64,000 bases of DNA, taken from positions 531,842 through 595,841 of the forward strand of contig NZ_KB223527.1 in NCBI RefSeq assembly GCF_000331575.1, read 5' to 3'. The notes beneath the pieces are model-generated. The model did not search any database and was not told the DNA's origin. It saw only the letters and a list, made by a program, of their open reading frames with translations. A program made the translations under genes and the position numbers. Below, one piece after another: positions 19,150 to 29,257 of this stretch. This DNA comes from Calidifontibacillus oryziterrae. Lineage in GTDB: Bacteria > Bacillota > Bacilli > Bacillales > Bacillaceae_J. Within the stretch, counting starts at the first letter, position 1. Each line of letters begins with the position of its first letter.

Positions 19150-20322
19150 TTAATAATTCCTCGCTCTTTCATTCCATTTTTTTATATTTTCTTTGATTAA
19201 ATCAATCCGGTCCTTTCCAAATTGATCTACGATCGCTGTGGCTATCTCCCATGCTACAACCGCTTCAGCAACAACACTAGCTGCAGGAACAGCACAGCTA
19301 TCAGAACGCTCGATACTTGCGGCAAAAGGTTCCTTCGTATCGATATCCACACTTTGCAATGGCTTATATAAAGTCGGAATTGGCTTCATTACTCCGCGAA
19401 CAACAATAGGCATGCCATTTGTCATTCCGCCTTCAAAGCCACCATAATTGTTTGACTTTCTTGTAAAGCCATTAGCTTCGCTCCAAATAATCTCATCATG
19501 AACTTGACTACCAGGTCTTCTAGCAGCTTCAAAACCTATTCCAAATTCAACACCTTTGAAGGCATTAATACTAATAATTGCAGCAGCAATTTTTGCATCG
19601 AGCTTATGATCATAATGAACATAGCTTCCTACCCCGGCAGGTAAACCATCAACGATTACTTCAACAACGCCTCCTATCGAATCGCCTTCATCTTTTGCTT
19701 TATCAATAGCAGCCATCATTTTTTTCGCAGCCTCTTCATCTAAACAACGTACAGTCGATTGCTCAGTCCGTTCCTTTAAATCGTTTAAATCTTTAAATTG
19801 AACATTTTCGGCTTTAATACCACCTATTTCTAATACATGGCCCGCAACGGTAATTCCTAATTCAGAAAGAAGCTTTTTCGCTACAGCTCCAACGGCAACT
19901 CGTGTCGTCGTTTCTCTTGCAGAAGAGCGCTCCAGCACATTTCTCATATCTCGATGCCCATATTTAATTGCACCAACAAGATCTGCATGTCCTGGTCGTG
20001 GACGTGTAATTTTCCGCTTCACTTCCTCTTCTTCAGTTTCTGTTATTGGCTCTATGCCCATGATATTAGTCCAGTGCTTCCAATCGTCATTTTTCACTAC
20101 TAGAGTAACAGGTGAGCCTAATGTTTTTCCGTGGCGAACACCACTAAGAATCTCAACTTGATCCTTCTCAATTAACATCCGTCCACCTCTCCCATGACCT
20201 TTTTGTCGTCGGGAAAGCTCACTATTTATATCTTCTGCAGTCAATTCTAAGTACGATGGTAACCCCTCTATAATTGCTGTCAATTGTGGGCCATGTGACT
20301 CGCCAGCCGTTACGTACCTCAT
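19150..20322 (-). CDS. aroC: Chorismate synthase
   Basis: 390 residues. FMN-dependent synthesis of chorismate from EPSP. Signatures: GESHGPQL at the N-terminus, [37 protein letters not shown], and C-terminal [15 protein letters not shown]. Named aroF in B. subtilis. The ATG at 20322 has GAGGTGA eight bases upstream. First gene of the aroC-aroB-aroH group; cheR ends in a terminator just upstream, so it likely has its own weak promoter in 20323-20395. Confidence 0.97.
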   Translation of the reverse strand: MRYVTAGESHGPQLTAIIEGLPSYLELTAEDINSELSRRQKGHGRGGRMLIEKDQVEILSGVRHGKTLGSPVTLVVKNDDWKHWTNIMGIEPITETEEEEVKRKITRPRPGHADLVGAIKYGHRDMRNVLERSSARETTTRVAVGAVAKKLLSELGITVAGHVLEIGGIKAENVQFKDLNDLKERTEQSTVRCLDEEAAKKMMAAIDKAKDEGDSIGGVVEVIVDGLPAGVGSYVHYDHKLDAKIAAAIISINAFKGVEFGIGFEAARRPGSQVHDEIIWSEANGFTRKSNNYGGFEGGMTNGMPIVVRGVMKPIPTLYKPLQSVDIDTKEPFAASIERSDSCAVPAASVVAEAVVAWEIATAIVDQFGKDRIDLIKENIKKWNERARNY

Positions 20323-20395
20323 TATCCTTCACCTCTTTAAAGCTTTTAAGTTTTAATATATCATAATGTATTGTATTTGTCGCCAATATATTTTT

Positions 20396-20428
20396 AAAAA
20401 AGGCTTCATCATTTTGTTGATGGAGCCT
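20396..20428 (-). terminator. Terminator downstream of cheR
   Basis: Inverted repeat AGGCTTCATCA (20401-20411) with TGATGGAGCCT (20418-20428), one internal mismatch, then a T-run on the minus strand. Separates cheR from aroC. Confidence 0.82.
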
Positions 20429-20437
20429 AAATAACCG

Positions 20438-21235
<798 letters not shown>

Positions 21236-21328
21236 TCAACGCTACTAAACTATTATTAATCTCGACTTACCACTGCAAATTTCTACATATTTCTTTTATC
21301 ATATCAGATGATATTTTATAGTTCTACT

Positions 21329-21362
21329 AAAAAATAACAACCAGCCAATATGACTGGTTGTT
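21329..21362 (-). terminator. Terminator downstream of ndk and the repeat block
   Basis: Perfect 9-bp stem AACAACCAG / CTGGTTGTT (21336-21344 and 21354-21362), followed on the minus strand by TATTTTTTAG. It would stop transcripts that run from ndk through the repeat block, keeping them out of cheR. Confidence 0.8.
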
Positions 21363-21445
21363 TCGAAATTTAATATTCACACAACGCACAGGACGTGCTA
21401 GTATTGGCGTTACGACTAAGTGTCGCGATGTTAGCAAATGCTTTT

Positions 21446-21730
21446 CTGTCGGGGCTACCCTAGGAGCTTCCGCTTTTCTATTTGTCTAGCTTCAGCTCCT
21501 AGCCCCTCGGATAAAATTTCTTCCCACATCGAAGTCAAAATCGGACTTCTTTTGTGGGAAGAGCATTTTTCTGTCGGGGCTACCCTAGGAGCTTCCGCTT
21601 TTCTATTTGTCTAGCTTCAGCTCCTAGCCCCTCGGATAAAATTTCTTCCCACATCGAAGTCAAAATCGGACTTCTTTTGTGGGAAGAGCATTTTTCTGTC
21701 GGGGCTACCCTAGGAGCTTCCGCTTTTCTA
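21446..21730. repeat. 125-bp tandem repeat of a palindromic element, 2.3 copies
   Basis: The string CTGTCGGGGCTACCCTAGG begins at 21446, 21571 and 21696, exactly 125 bases apart. Each full unit has inverted ends (AGCTCCTAGCCCC at 21494 and its near-complement with a CCC insertion at 21575-21593) and an inner palindrome TTCCCACA...GAAGTC/GACTTC...TGTGGGAA. I recognise the terminal GCTTCCGCTTTTCT and TAGCCCCTCGG style as that of dispersed repeats in Bacillus-group genomes. The third partial copy ends at 21730 and supplies the ndk stop codon. The rest of the 21215-21727 gap holds only the cheR upstream region and a terminator. Confidence 0.9.
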
Positions 21731-22174
21731 GTATACCCATTCGTCTACTTGTTTTGAGTAATCGCTAACTTCATTGCTATTAAACCAAAGGTTAATTTCA
21801 CGCTCTGCACTTTCAGGTGAATCGGAACCATGGATTACGTTTTTACCCATTGTTAATCCGAAATCTCCGCGAATTGTTCCTGGCAATGCATCAGCCGGAT
21901 TTGTTTTGCCCATCATTTGACGAGCTGTTGCAATTACGTTTTCACCTTCCCACACCATAGCAAAAACCGGACTTGAAGTGATAAAGTCCACTAATTCGCC
22001 AAAAAATGGGCGTTCTTTATGTTCAGCATAATGCTCTTCAGCTAATGCATTTGATACTGTCATTAATTTTGCACCTACAAGCTTGAATCCTTTGTTTTCA
22101 AAGCGAGATACAATTTCTCCAACAAGGTTGCGTTGTACACCATCTGGCTTAATCATAATAAATGTTCTTTCCAC
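21728..22174 (-). CDS. ndk: Nucleoside diphosphate kinase
   Basis: 148 residues. Exchanges gamma-phosphates among nucleoside di- and triphosphates. The N-terminal [16 protein letters not shown], the active histidine in [16 protein letters not shown] (about residue 115) and the C-terminal EWVY are typical. The GTG start at 22174 follows GGAGAGG at 5 bases. The stop codon TAG is part of the adjacent 125-bp repeat, so the repeat reaches the last base of the gene. Confidence 0.97.
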   Translation of the reverse strand: MERTFIMIKPDGVQRNLVGEIVSRFENKGFKLVGAKLMTVSNALAEEHYAEHKERPFFGELVDFITSSPVFAMVWEGENVIATARQMMGKTNPADALPGTIRGDFGLTMGKNVIHGSDSPESAEREINLWFNSNEVSDYSKQVDEWVY

Positions 22175-22260
22175 AAAAACCTCTCCAATCTATATGTATT
22201 AATAGTTTATATATGAAAACCATTACAAATTTTATCAAACTTTAGTAATGATGGCAATTT

Positions 22261-23223
22261 CTAAAATTTACGACGTCCAATATATTTTGCAATATTATAT
22301 AATGCTGATTTTTCTTTACAATTAGGAAGGTCTTTTAACATCTTTAACGCTTTATATAAGTATCGATCACTTATTTCCTTAGAATATTCAATACCACCTG
22401 AGCTTTTGACTAGCGAAATGATGTGACTAGCTTTTTCAGTATCGTGAATATCAAAGTTTGTAATAATCTCATTACGTATTGTTTGATCACGCAAAGCATA
22501 AATAACAGGTAATGTTATGTTTCCTTGCAATAAATCACTACCCGCAGGCTTACCAAGCTCCTTTTCTGAACCTGTAAAATCTAAAATATCGTCGGTTATT
22601 TGAAAAGCCATTCCAACAAAATATCCATATTTGTACAGTTTCCTTTGAACATCGACAGGAGCCTCGGACGCGACAGCACCAAGTTCGCAGCTAATCGCAA
22701 TTAATAATGCCGTTTTCCTTTTTATCCGACGGAAGTAGGTTCGTAAGTTTTGCTCCCAGTTAAATTTATCCTTTATTTGCTCAATTTCTCCTAAACAAAG
22801 TTCAACCATTGTTTTCGATAAAAGCATATGAGCTTCAGGTTTATTTATTTTTGTCATCAGTTCAACAGCTCTTGCAAATATATAATCACCGGTATACATC
22901 GCAATTCGATTGTCCCATTTTGCTTTGATTGTCTCTGCGCCTCTTCTTAATTCAGCATTATCGATTACATCATCGTGTACGAGTGAAGCTGTATGAATTA
23001 ATTCAAGAGCAACAGCAACGTTTTTTATGACATCAATATTATAATTTCCAAATTTCCCCGATAGCAAAACAAATACTGGTCGAATTCGTTTTCCACCAGC
23101 CTGTAATAAATGCATTGAGGCTTCCTTGAGAACAGGGTGCTCGGACTGTATTGTTTCTTTTAAAGCTTGCTCAATGATATTTAAATCATGATTGATAAAT
23201 GTATATAGCTTTTTTAATTTCAT
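22261..23223 (-). CDS. hepT: Heptaprenyl diphosphate synthase component II
   Basis: 320 residues. The catalytic subunit of the two-part heptaprenyl diphosphate synthase that makes the menaquinone-7 side chain. Both aspartate-rich motifs are present: LVHDDVIDNAELRRG (about residue 84) and QITDDILDFTGSEKELGKP (about 213). Pairs with HepS (23964-24776); MenG is encoded between them, the classic hepS-menG-hepT cluster. ATG at 23223 follows AAGGTGA. Confidence 0.96.
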   Translation of the reverse strand: MKLKKLYTFINHDLNIIEQALKETIQSEHPVLKEASMHLLQAGGKRIRPVFVLLSGKFGNYNIDVIKNVAVALELIHTASLVHDDVIDNAELRRGAETIKAKWDNRIAMYTGDYIFARAVELMTKINKPEAHMLLSKTMVELCLGEIEQIKDKFNWEQNLRTYFRRIKRKTALLIAISCELGAVASEAPVDVQRKLYKYGYFVGMAFQITDDILDFTGSEKELGKPAGSDLLQGNITLPVIYALRDQTIRNEIITNFDIHDTEKASHIISLVKSSGGIEYSKEISDRYLYKALKMLKDLPNCKEKSALYNIAKYIGRRKF

Positions 23224-23246
23224 TCATTTCACCTTGAATTTTAAGC

Positions 23247-23960
23247 TTATTTAATAGCAGGTTTAATGCCGAGATGCATTGCCGCAACACCGCCAGTATA
23301 TGCTTTGATTTGTACATTTTCAAGACCAGCTTTGTAAAACATATTTGCCAATTCTTTTTGTCCAGGAAAGTCTTTGGCAGATTCCTGTAACCATGAATAT
23401 TCATCATAGCTTTTTGCAAATAATTTACCAAATAACGGCATAATATGACCGAAATAAAAATAATAAATCTGTCTAAACACTGGCAAAGTTGGCTGTGAAG
23501 TTTCCAAACAAACAACCTTTCCACCTGGCTTTACAACCCGAGTCATTTCCTTTAACACCTGCATATAATCTGGAACATTTCGTAATCCAAATCCGATAGT
23601 GACGTAATCAAAGGTATTATCCTCAAACGGAAGCTCCATAGCATTTCCATGGATAAGCTCTATATTTTTTAATTCTATGCCTTCGACTTTTTGTTGACCA
23701 ATCTTCAGCATATTTTGGCTAAAATCTAGACCAACAACCTTTCCAGTTGCTCCAACCGCACTCGCTAATGCAATTGTCCAGTCTGCAGTTCCACAACATA
23801 CATCCAAAGCTTGAGACCCTGGTTGAACGTTCATCCGTTGCATCGTATCTTTTCGCCATGCTTTATGACGTTGAAAACTAATTACCGAATTCATGACATC
23901 ATACTTTTCAGATATTCTTTCAAAAACATTATGGACACGTTCTTCCTTTGAATACCCCAC
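23247..23960 (-). CDS. menG: Demethylmenaquinone methyltransferase
   Basis: 237 residues, UbiE/MenG family SAM methyltransferase for the last step of menaquinone synthesis. Motifs: [15 protein letters not shown] (about residues 49-63), GLDFSQNML, and [13 protein letters not shown]. The GTG start at 23960 ([14 protein letters not shown]) follows GAAGGGTGA. Sits between hepS and hepT. Known as menH in older B. subtilis naming. Confidence 0.96.
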   Translation of the reverse strand: MGYSKEERVHNVFERISEKYDVMNSVISFQRHKAWRKDTMQRMNVQPGSQALDVCCGTADWTIALASAVGATGKVVGLDFSQNMLKIGQQKVEGIELKNIELIHGNAMELPFEDNTFDYVTIGFGLRNVPDYMQVLKEMTRVVKPGGKVVCLETSQPTLPVFRQIYYFYFGHIMPLFGKLFAKSYDEYSWLQESAKDFPGQKELANMFYKAGLENVQIKAYTGGVAAMHLGIKPAIK

Positions 23961-23963
23961 GCT

Positions 23964-24776
23964 TCACCCTTCTTTCACAGCTTTTTCCTTTGTGAGATCT
24001 AATTCATCGAAAAAAGCTCTTACTTTTTCATATAGAAAATCATAAAGAACTGAATTCCTTTGCAAAATTTTTTCAACATAACGGATGGAATGTTCTATCT
24101 GTGCATCAATTATGTGTAAAGTCTGCTTCGGATCACCTAACAATGATCCAACTTTTCTTTCAAGAATAGAACGAATTCCATCATGAACAATTGAAAACCC
24201 ATTTACTTTGTATGTCCTTTTTTCTTGATTAAGTCTATTAATTAACAACAATTCTCTCGAAAGCTTTTGTAGTTCTGGACATTGTACATATTCTGCTATT
24301 TTTTGAATTAAGAGTGAATCGATAGAAGCTACATCATTCATTAGCTCATCTAAGTCATTTGGTTCCTTTTGGTATAGGGCAATTTTGTGTTCGTTAATTT
24401 CTTTGATTGCATTAGACAATACTCTAATCATCGGAATATCATCAATTAATGACAATAAATAATAATAGAGACCACTATAATAGTCCCCAGCTAATACCAT
24501 TAATTGACGATTTTTCATCCGTTCATCATCATCTTCTAAATGCTGTATCGTAACCTGCTCATGCGTATCTAAAGCAACTTGAACTAACATCGTCGAAAGT
24601 ATATATTGCTTTAATTTTTCAGGACACAAATTAGATTGTTTTAAGATAACATATAGTAATATCAATTTTTGCTCATCTATTATCGGGACATTAATAAACT
24701 TCATTAAATAAGGATGTTTGACCCGCCCGTCTATGTCCGCTTTTATTTGTTTAATCTCTGCATAGATGTCATTCAC
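23964..24776 (-). CDS. hepS: Heptaprenyl diphosphate synthase component I
   Basis: 270 residues from a GTG at 24776 (VNDIYAEIKQ), which lines up with the known HepS N-terminus and sits at the right distance from AAGGGTGA; GTG/ATG codons at 24785 and 24782 overlap the ribosome binding site. Contains the HepS signatures TMLVQVALDTHEQV and AGDYYSGLYYYLL. It is the non-catalytic partner needed for substrate binding by HepT. Follows mtrB in the usual folE-mtrB-hepS-menG-hepT order. Confidence 0.93.
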   Translation of the reverse strand: MNDIYAEIKQIKADIDGRVKHPYLMKFINVPIIDEQKLILLYVILKQSNLCPEKLKQYILSTMLVQVALDTHEQVTIQHLEDDDERMKNRQLMVLAGDYYSGLYYYLLSLIDDIPMIRVLSNAIKEINEHKIALYQKEPNDLDELMNDVASIDSLLIQKIAEYVQCPELQKLSRELLLINRLNQEKRTYKVNGFSIVHDGIRSILERKVGSLLGDPKQTLHIIDAQIEHSIRYVEKILQRNSVLYDFLYEKVRAFFDELDLTKEKAVKEG

Positions 24777-24855
24777 GTTCATCACCCTTGTCTTCTAAAA
24801 ATGAGAAGAACAACTCTTTGGCTATATACATGCTACAGCTAGTTCACTTCTCTTC

Positions 24856-25086
24856 TTAAGCTTCTGTGTCAATTTCGCCATGAGCAGTCTGAATAACTGC
24901 TTTACCTCTGATCTTAATAGCTGAAGTATGCTCGGTAAACTGTGCGATCATGACTTCCCCTTTATCTAGTTTCTCAGAGTGATGAAATCTAGTATCAGTT
25001 CCTCTCGTCAAACCGATAACGTTTACACCATCAGCCTTTGCTTTAATGACAATAAAATCGTTATTTGTAGAAGATTGACTTTTCAT
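24856..25086 (-). CDS. mtrB: trp RNA-binding attenuation protein (TRAP)
   Basis: 76 residues. Forms an 11-subunit ring that binds tryptophan and wraps GAG/UAG-repeat RNA. The near-invariant core [20 protein letters not shown] is present, as are the RNA-contact residues in KLDKGEV and AIKIRGKA. The second ATG (25086) of two adjacent ones is best spaced from AGGAGG. Longer upstream sequence in frame is not part of the family. Its target is the leader at 17566-17654. It follows folE (mtrA), forming the mtrAB operon. Confidence 0.97.
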   Translation of the reverse strand: MKSQSSTNNDFIVIKAKADGVNVIGLTRGTDTRFHHSEKLDKGEVMIAQFTEHTSAIKIRGKAVIQTAHGEIDTEA

Positions 25087-25173
25087 CATAATTCCTCCTC
25101 GGAATCGGTGTCCGTACTCATAATAATATCTCATTTGCTAATGCAGATTGTCAATGCAAAATAGTAAATACAG

Positions 25174-25731
25174 CTATTCTTTAATCAACGACAAAACTTC
25201 TGCTCTTGAAGCAGCATCCTTTTCAAAACAACCTCTAACTGCGGATGTAATTGTCTTTGAACCTGGCTTTTGAACTCCCCGCATCGTCATACACATATGC
25301 TCCGCTTCAATAACGACCATAACGCCATATGGCTTCAGCTTTTCAACAATTGCATCCGCAATTGTTGTTGTAATTCTTTCCTGTAGCTGAGGCCTGCGGG
25401 CAACAGCTTCAACAGATCTTGCTAATTTACTTAAACCGACAACTTTTCCACCTTTCGGTATGTAGGCAACATGCGCTTTCCCAAAAAAAGGAACTAAATG
25501 ATGCTCACACATAGAATAAAAAGGTATATCCTTTACAAGAACTAATTCCTCATGCTGCTCACTAAATATCGTATTAAAGTAATCCTTTGGATCCTGATGA
25601 ATCCCAGCAAAAACCTCTTCATACATTTTCGCAACTCTCTTAGGTGTATCTAATAGTCCCTCCCGATTTGGATCTTCCCCTACAGCTTCAAGTATTAATC
25701 GAACAGCCTGTTCAATCTTTTCATAATTCAC
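25174..25731 (-). CDS. folE: GTP cyclohydrolase I
   Basis: 185 residues (also mtrA). First enzyme of folate synthesis. Zinc ligands appear in [10 protein letters not shown] (about residues 72-81) and HMCMTMRG; the [10 protein letters not shown] loop is present. The GTG at 25731 is 6 bases from AGGGGGAG; a TTG directly before it is too close. Cotranscribed with mtrB, 87 bases downstream. In B. subtilis this pair forms mtrAB. Confidence 0.97.
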   Translation of the reverse strand: MNYEKIEQAVRLILEAVGEDPNREGLLDTPKRVAKMYEEVFAGIHQDPKDYFNTIFSEQHEELVLVKDIPFYSMCEHHLVPFFGKAHVAYIPKGGKVVGLSKLARSVEAVARRPQLQERITTTIADAIVEKLKPYGVMVVIEAEHMCMTMRGVQKPGSKTITSAVRGCFEKDAASRAEVLSLIKE

Positions 25732-25916
25732 CAAAACTCCCCCTAAATTGCAATTAGATTTATCTTTTACTAATCATTGTAATCTAAATGTTTATATGTA
25801 TTCGCTTAGTCCTTGTCCTATGTTTATTAGTGTTGTAATAACTAGTAAAATGTCTTTTTTATTTTTTCTTAAAAGGATTATAGTATAAAGATTCTAGCAT
25901 ATAGAGGAATCAATAG

Positions 25917-25947
25917 CAAAAAAAGAAGAGTCGCACAATGTGCGACC
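25917..25947 (-). terminator. Terminator of hbs
   Basis: Stem GTCGCAC (25930-25936) with GTGCGAC (25940-25946) and a 3-base loop, plus a flanking GAG/CTC pair; on the minus strand it runs into TTCTTTTTTT. It lies 37 bases after the hbs stop codon. Confidence 0.87.
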
Positions 25948-25983
25948 CTCTATTTAGCCCTATTGTCTAGATTATGTAATAAA

Positions 25984-26256
25984 TTACTTAACAGCATCTT
26001 TAAGGGCTTTACCTGGTTTGAATGCTGGTACCTTGCTAGCAGGTATTTCGATTTCCTCACCAGTTTGTGGATTACGTCCTTTGCGAGCTGCACGCTCACG
26101 TACTTCAAAGTTACCAAATCCAATTAATTGAACTTTGTCACCTTGTTTTAACGCGCCCATAATAGCTTCGAAAACAGAATCAACAGCTTTAGTAGCATCC
26201 TTTTTTGATAACTCAGTACCTTCAGCCACTGCGTTAATTAAATCTGTCTTGTTCAT
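25984..26256 (-). CDS. hbs: DNA-binding protein HU
   Basis: 90 residues, the size of Bacillus HU. The ATG at 26256 ([12 protein letters not shown]) has AGGAGGTGA at 5-6 bases; an in-frame ATG at 26265 is too close to that site. The beta-arm sequence [23 protein letters not shown] and [15 protein letters not shown] are intact. Nucleoid-associated architectural protein; single gene between folE and spoIVA, with its own terminator. Confidence 0.97.
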   Translation of the reverse strand: MNKTDLINAVAEGTELSKKDATKAVDSVFEAIMGALKQGDKVQLIGFGNFEVRERAARKGRNPQTGEEIEIPASKVPAFKPGKALKDAVK

Positions 26257-26630
26257 GCCATTCACCTCCTCCCAAACACAAGATAGGTAATACTGGTATA
26301 AATATCAATTTCATAAAACTATCATAGAACTACTTTATGAGTTTTTTTGATAGTTTAAAATAGCTGTTATTACCTTTGTATACAGTTTTAACTGATTCTA
26401 TACCTTTTAACAGCTATATTTATTAACATGCCTAATATTAACCGACATTTGAAGATAATTCAATATTTTTCCGTAGTTTTTTCGAATAAATAAGCTATTT
26501 TTACCAATTTTTTAAAATAATGTTCACGAATTCGGGCAATTTTTATATACTTAGTACTTTATTGCTATTACATACGACATTATTCGACAATAATTTCCGA
26601 TAAAAAAAGACTCCAAGCTGGAGTCGAAAA
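26257..26630 (-). promoter_or_regulatory. hbs upstream region, 374 bases
   Basis: AT-rich, no convincing open frame on either strand. Holds the spoIVA terminator at its right end and hbs promoter sequences. Candidates on the minus strand are TTGAAT-17-TAATAT around 26462-26434 and an extended region near TATAGAAT at 26404-26397; both are only partial consensus matches. B. subtilis hbs is also served by more than one promoter. Confidence 0.4.
26602..26625 (-). terminator. Terminator of spoIVA
   Basis: Perfect palindrome GACTCCAAGCTGGAGTC at 26609-26625 followed on the minus strand by seven T residues, immediately after the spoIVA stop codon. Confidence 0.88.
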
Positions 26631-28109
26631 TTAAAGGATGATCGCAATTAAACCGCCCGAACCTTCATTAATAATTCTTTCAAGTGTTTCTTTTAGCTTA
26701 TAGCGTGCATTTTCAGGCATTAAAGACAGCTTTGCTTGAATTCCTTCTCGTACAATTGAACTTAGAGACCGCCCAAAAATGTCTGAATTCCAAATTGAAA
26801 GTGGGTCATCCTCAAAATCTTGCATTAAGTAACGAACAAGCTCTTCACTTTGTTTTTCTGTTCCAATAATTGGAGCAAATTCAGATTCTACGTCGACTTT
26901 CACCATATGAATAGACGGGGCAACTGCTCGCAAACGAACGCCAAATCGTGATCCTTGACGTATAATTTCAGGTTCATCCAAGCTCATATCTTGTAAAGAA
27001 GGTGCTGCGATGCCATATCCTGTTTGTTTTACCATCTTTAGTGCATCAGAGACTTGATCATATTCTGATTTTGCATGTGCAAAATCTTGCATTAGCTGTA
27101 ACAAATGATCCTTACCACGGATTTCTACACCTACGACTTCTTTTAAAATCTGATCATAAAGATCGTCTGGTGCGTAAAGATCTATTTCAGCAATTCCTTG
27201 CCCCATTTCTATTCCAGCTAAACTCGCCTGTTCGATAAAATCATATTCGCCAAAATGACCAACAACTCGATCAACATCCCTTAACCGCTTAATATCCTTA
27301 ACCGTATTTTTAACTGCTTCTTGATAGCTTTGGCGGAGCCAATGTTCATCACGTAATACCATAACCCAACTTGGGAGATTAACATTAACCTCTAATACTG
27401 GAAATTCATACAATGTTTCTCTAAGTACATTTAGAACGTCTTGTTCACGCATACTTTCTACACTCATTGCCAGTACTGGAATATCATACGTTTCATTTAA
27501 TTCCTGTCTTAACCGCTCAGTATCAGGGTGATGTGGGTGAACCGTATTTATAATCATAATAAACGGTTTTCCAACCTCTTTGAGTTCCCCGATTACTCTT
27601 GCTTCTGATTCAACATAATCAGCTCTTGGAATATCACCAATAGAACCATCAGTTGTTATTACCACTCCCAAGGTTGAATGCTCCTGAATCACTTTTCTTG
27701 TACCAATTTCGGCAGCCTCATGAAAAGGAATGGGCTCCTCGTACCATGGTGTATTTATCATTCTCGGACCGTTTTCGTCCTCGTAACCCTTTGCCCCTGG
27801 CACTGTGTAACCAACACAATCTACTAACCTTATATTGACCTCTAAGCCATCCCCAACATGTACTGAAACAGCTTGATTAGGAACAAACTTTGGCTCTGTC
27901 GTCATGATCGTACGACCTGCAGCACTTTGAGGTAACTCATCTTGAGCACGGGCTTTATCCGCTTCATTTGTTATACTTGGTAATACCACCAATTCCATGA
28001 ACTTTTTTATAAAGGTAGATTTCCCTGTTCTAACAGCACCTACAACACCTAGATAAATATCGCCGCCAGTGCGTTCGGCAATATCCTTAAAAATATCTAC
28101 TTTCTCCAT
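26631..28109 (-). CDS. spoIVA: Stage IV sporulation protein A, coat-basement ATPase
   Basis: 492 residues, the exact family length. The Walker A loop GAVRTGKST is at residues 24-32, with an ATP-switch region (RLVDCVGY) near 102. C-terminus ends with the IIAIL-type tail needed to interact with SpoVM at the forespore membrane. SpoIVA hydrolyses ATP to form the static platform for coat assembly. ATG at 28109 follows GGGAGGGG. A sigma-E promoter is visible at 28157-28187. Confidence 0.98.
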   Translation of the reverse strand: MEKVDIFKDIAERTGGDIYLGVVGAVRTGKSTFIKKFMELVVLPSITNEADKARAQDELPQSAAGRTIMTTEPKFVPNQAVSVHVGDGLEVNIRLVDCVGYTVPGAKGYEDENGPRMINTPWYEEPIPFHEAAEIGTRKVIQEHSTLGVVITTDGSIGDIPRADYVESEARVIGELKEVGKPFIMIINTVHPHHPDTERLRQELNETYDIPVLAMSVESMREQDVLNVLRETLYEFPVLEVNVNLPSWVMVLRDEHWLRQSYQEAVKNTVKDIKRLRDVDRVVGHFGEYDFIEQASLAGIEMGQGIAEIDLYAPDDLYDQILKEVVGVEIRGKDHLLQLMQDFAHAKSEYDQVSDALKMVKQTGYGIAAPSLQDMSLDEPEIIRQGSRFGVRLRAVAPSIHMVKVDVESEFAPIIGTEKQSEELVRYLMQDFEDDPLSIWNSDIFGRSLSSIVREGIQAKLSLMPENARYKLKETLERIINEGSGGLIAIIL

Positions 28110-28156
28110 TTTGAACCCCTCCCGTCTTTCGTTCTGGGTAACATACTAGTGATATA

Positions 28157-28187
28157 AATGTATGATGTTGTCCCAATTAAATATGAC
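28157..28187 (-). promoter_or_regulatory. Sigma-E promoter of spoIVA
   Basis: Minus strand GTCATATT (28187-28180), 15-base spacer, CATACATT (28164-28157). The -35 element matches the mother-cell sigma-E consensus at every position and the -10 at seven of eight. spoIVA is known to be sigma-E dependent. Confidence 0.8.
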
Positions 28188-28235
28188 CAAAAAAAATATT
28201 TTGTGGTTTTTTTATAGAACTTTTCAATTTTAAAA

Positions 28236-28280
28236 GAAAAAAACCCTGCTCTCTAAAAAGTATTAATGAAGAGCAGGGTT
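28236..28280 (-). terminator. Terminator of yphF
   Basis: Arms AACCCTGCTCT (28242-28252) and AGAGCAGGGTT (28270-28280), perfect complement, then seven T residues on the minus strand; placed directly after the yphF stop codon. Confidence 0.87.
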
Positions 28281-28296
28281 CATGACAAAAATTAAG

Positions 28297-29016
28297 TTAT
28301 TCGGTTAAAAAAATTGGTTCATTATCTTTGATTGTATACGGTACTGAAAAAGCAGGCACAAAGTCATAGTGATTAACTAAAAGCTCACGAATATCATCAC
28401 CAGTTTGATAGTCATTCTCAAAAGTTTGTAAAGCCTCAAATAAATCCGGTGAATAATCAACAAATATTTCACCATTCGTATCTATAAATAACGATAAATT
28501 TTTTTGTGAATAAGGGCTTCTTACATATGGCGGGTTTTCCCCGTATCCTAATTTTTCATAATCTAACAAATAATAGCCCGGTACTAAAGTATCTTTAAAA
28601 GGTGGATAGCCGTTTTTTTCTTTATAAAACTTAATTCTTAGCTTCAGCTCACGAATTGGGTCAACAGAGGTTAAATCAAGCAATTTAACTGTCGGATCTG
28701 TTTCAACATTCACTAAAACATATTGAAAGATCCCACCACTTTCAAACGCACTTGCGGGTGCCTCGGCTAGGAACCTTGGGATTAGCTTGTTAAAATCAAT
28801 GACATATTTTTGATAGATTGGTGTTGAACTTTCTTTCGTTTTAATTGGTAAGATCCCGTTCTCTGCCTGTTGAAATTGATCAACAGCATTTTGAACGATG
28901 TTCAATTGATCCTTATATGGAATTCTATTTTGCGCTAATTTTTCTTTTGGGTATAAACAACCAGAAAGCATAACGAGCATTAATAGCCAACTGATAATAA
29001 TGGTAATCTTTTTCAA
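28297..29016 (-). CDS. yphF: Lipoprotein YphF
   Basis: 239 residues with a lipoprotein signal peptide: basic start, hydrophobic core and lipobox LSGC, lipid-modified Cys at residue 20. The mature part has no catalytic motif I can recognise. Position and size match B. subtilis YphF. The TTG start at 29016 follows GGGGAGGATT. Function unknown; it is probably anchored to the outer face of the membrane. Confidence 0.87.
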   Translation of the reverse strand: MKKITIIISWLLMLVMLSGCLYPKEKLAQNRIPYKDQLNIVQNAVDQFQQAENGILPIKTKESSTPIYQKYVIDFNKLIPRFLAEAPASAFESGGIFQYVLVNVETDPTVKLLDLTSVDPIRELKLRIKFYKEKNGYPPFKDTLVPGYYLLDYEKLGYGENPPYVRSPYSQKNLSLFIDTNGEIFVDYSPDLFEALQTFENDYQTGDDIRELLVNHYDFVPAFSVPYTIKDNEPIFLTE

Positions 29017-29056
29017 AATTAATCCTCCCCAAACTGCTTCTTATTAGGCAAGTCTG

Positions 29057-29257
29057 CTATTCTGGTACTGGTCCACTAAAAACTACATAAAAGATGATTA
29101 AACCCGAAATAATCATAAATAGATAGGCAAACACTGCGAATATATTTTTTAAAACTCCCTTTAATTTAAAACGACTTAAATAAATCATTAGTAGTGATAA
29201 AAACATTGCCGCAATTCCAGCAAATGAGATCCACATTTTTAATATACCAGGGGTCAC
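29057..29257 (-). CDS. yphE: Small membrane protein YphE (DUF2768)
   Basis: 66 residues with two membrane helices (about 8-27 and 38-60) joined by a basic loop. Matches YphE/DUF2768 of Bacillus, function unknown. Starts with GTG at 29257, ribosome binding site GGAGAGA at 7 bases. Adjacent to yphF, 40 bases apart, likely one transcript. Confidence 0.82.
   Translation of the reverse strand: MTPGILKMWISFAGIAAMFLSLLMIYLSRFKLKGVLKNIFAVFAYLFMIISGLIIFYVVFSGPVPE

Noticed and set aside
21446..21730. CRISPR-like periodic repeat
   Set aside because: The 125-base unit repeats whole, with no unique spacers and no cas genes near; it is a tandem palindromic repeat.
24786..24855. Scattered GAG/TAG triplets between mtrB and hepS as a second TRAP site
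   Set aside because: Only a few triplets with irregular spacing; more likely an intergenic hairpin (GAGAAG/CTTCTC).
26279..26307. TTGATA-17-TATCTT as the hbs promoter
   Set aside because: Boxes match, but transcription would start within the ribosome binding site of hbs, so it cannot drive normal translation.
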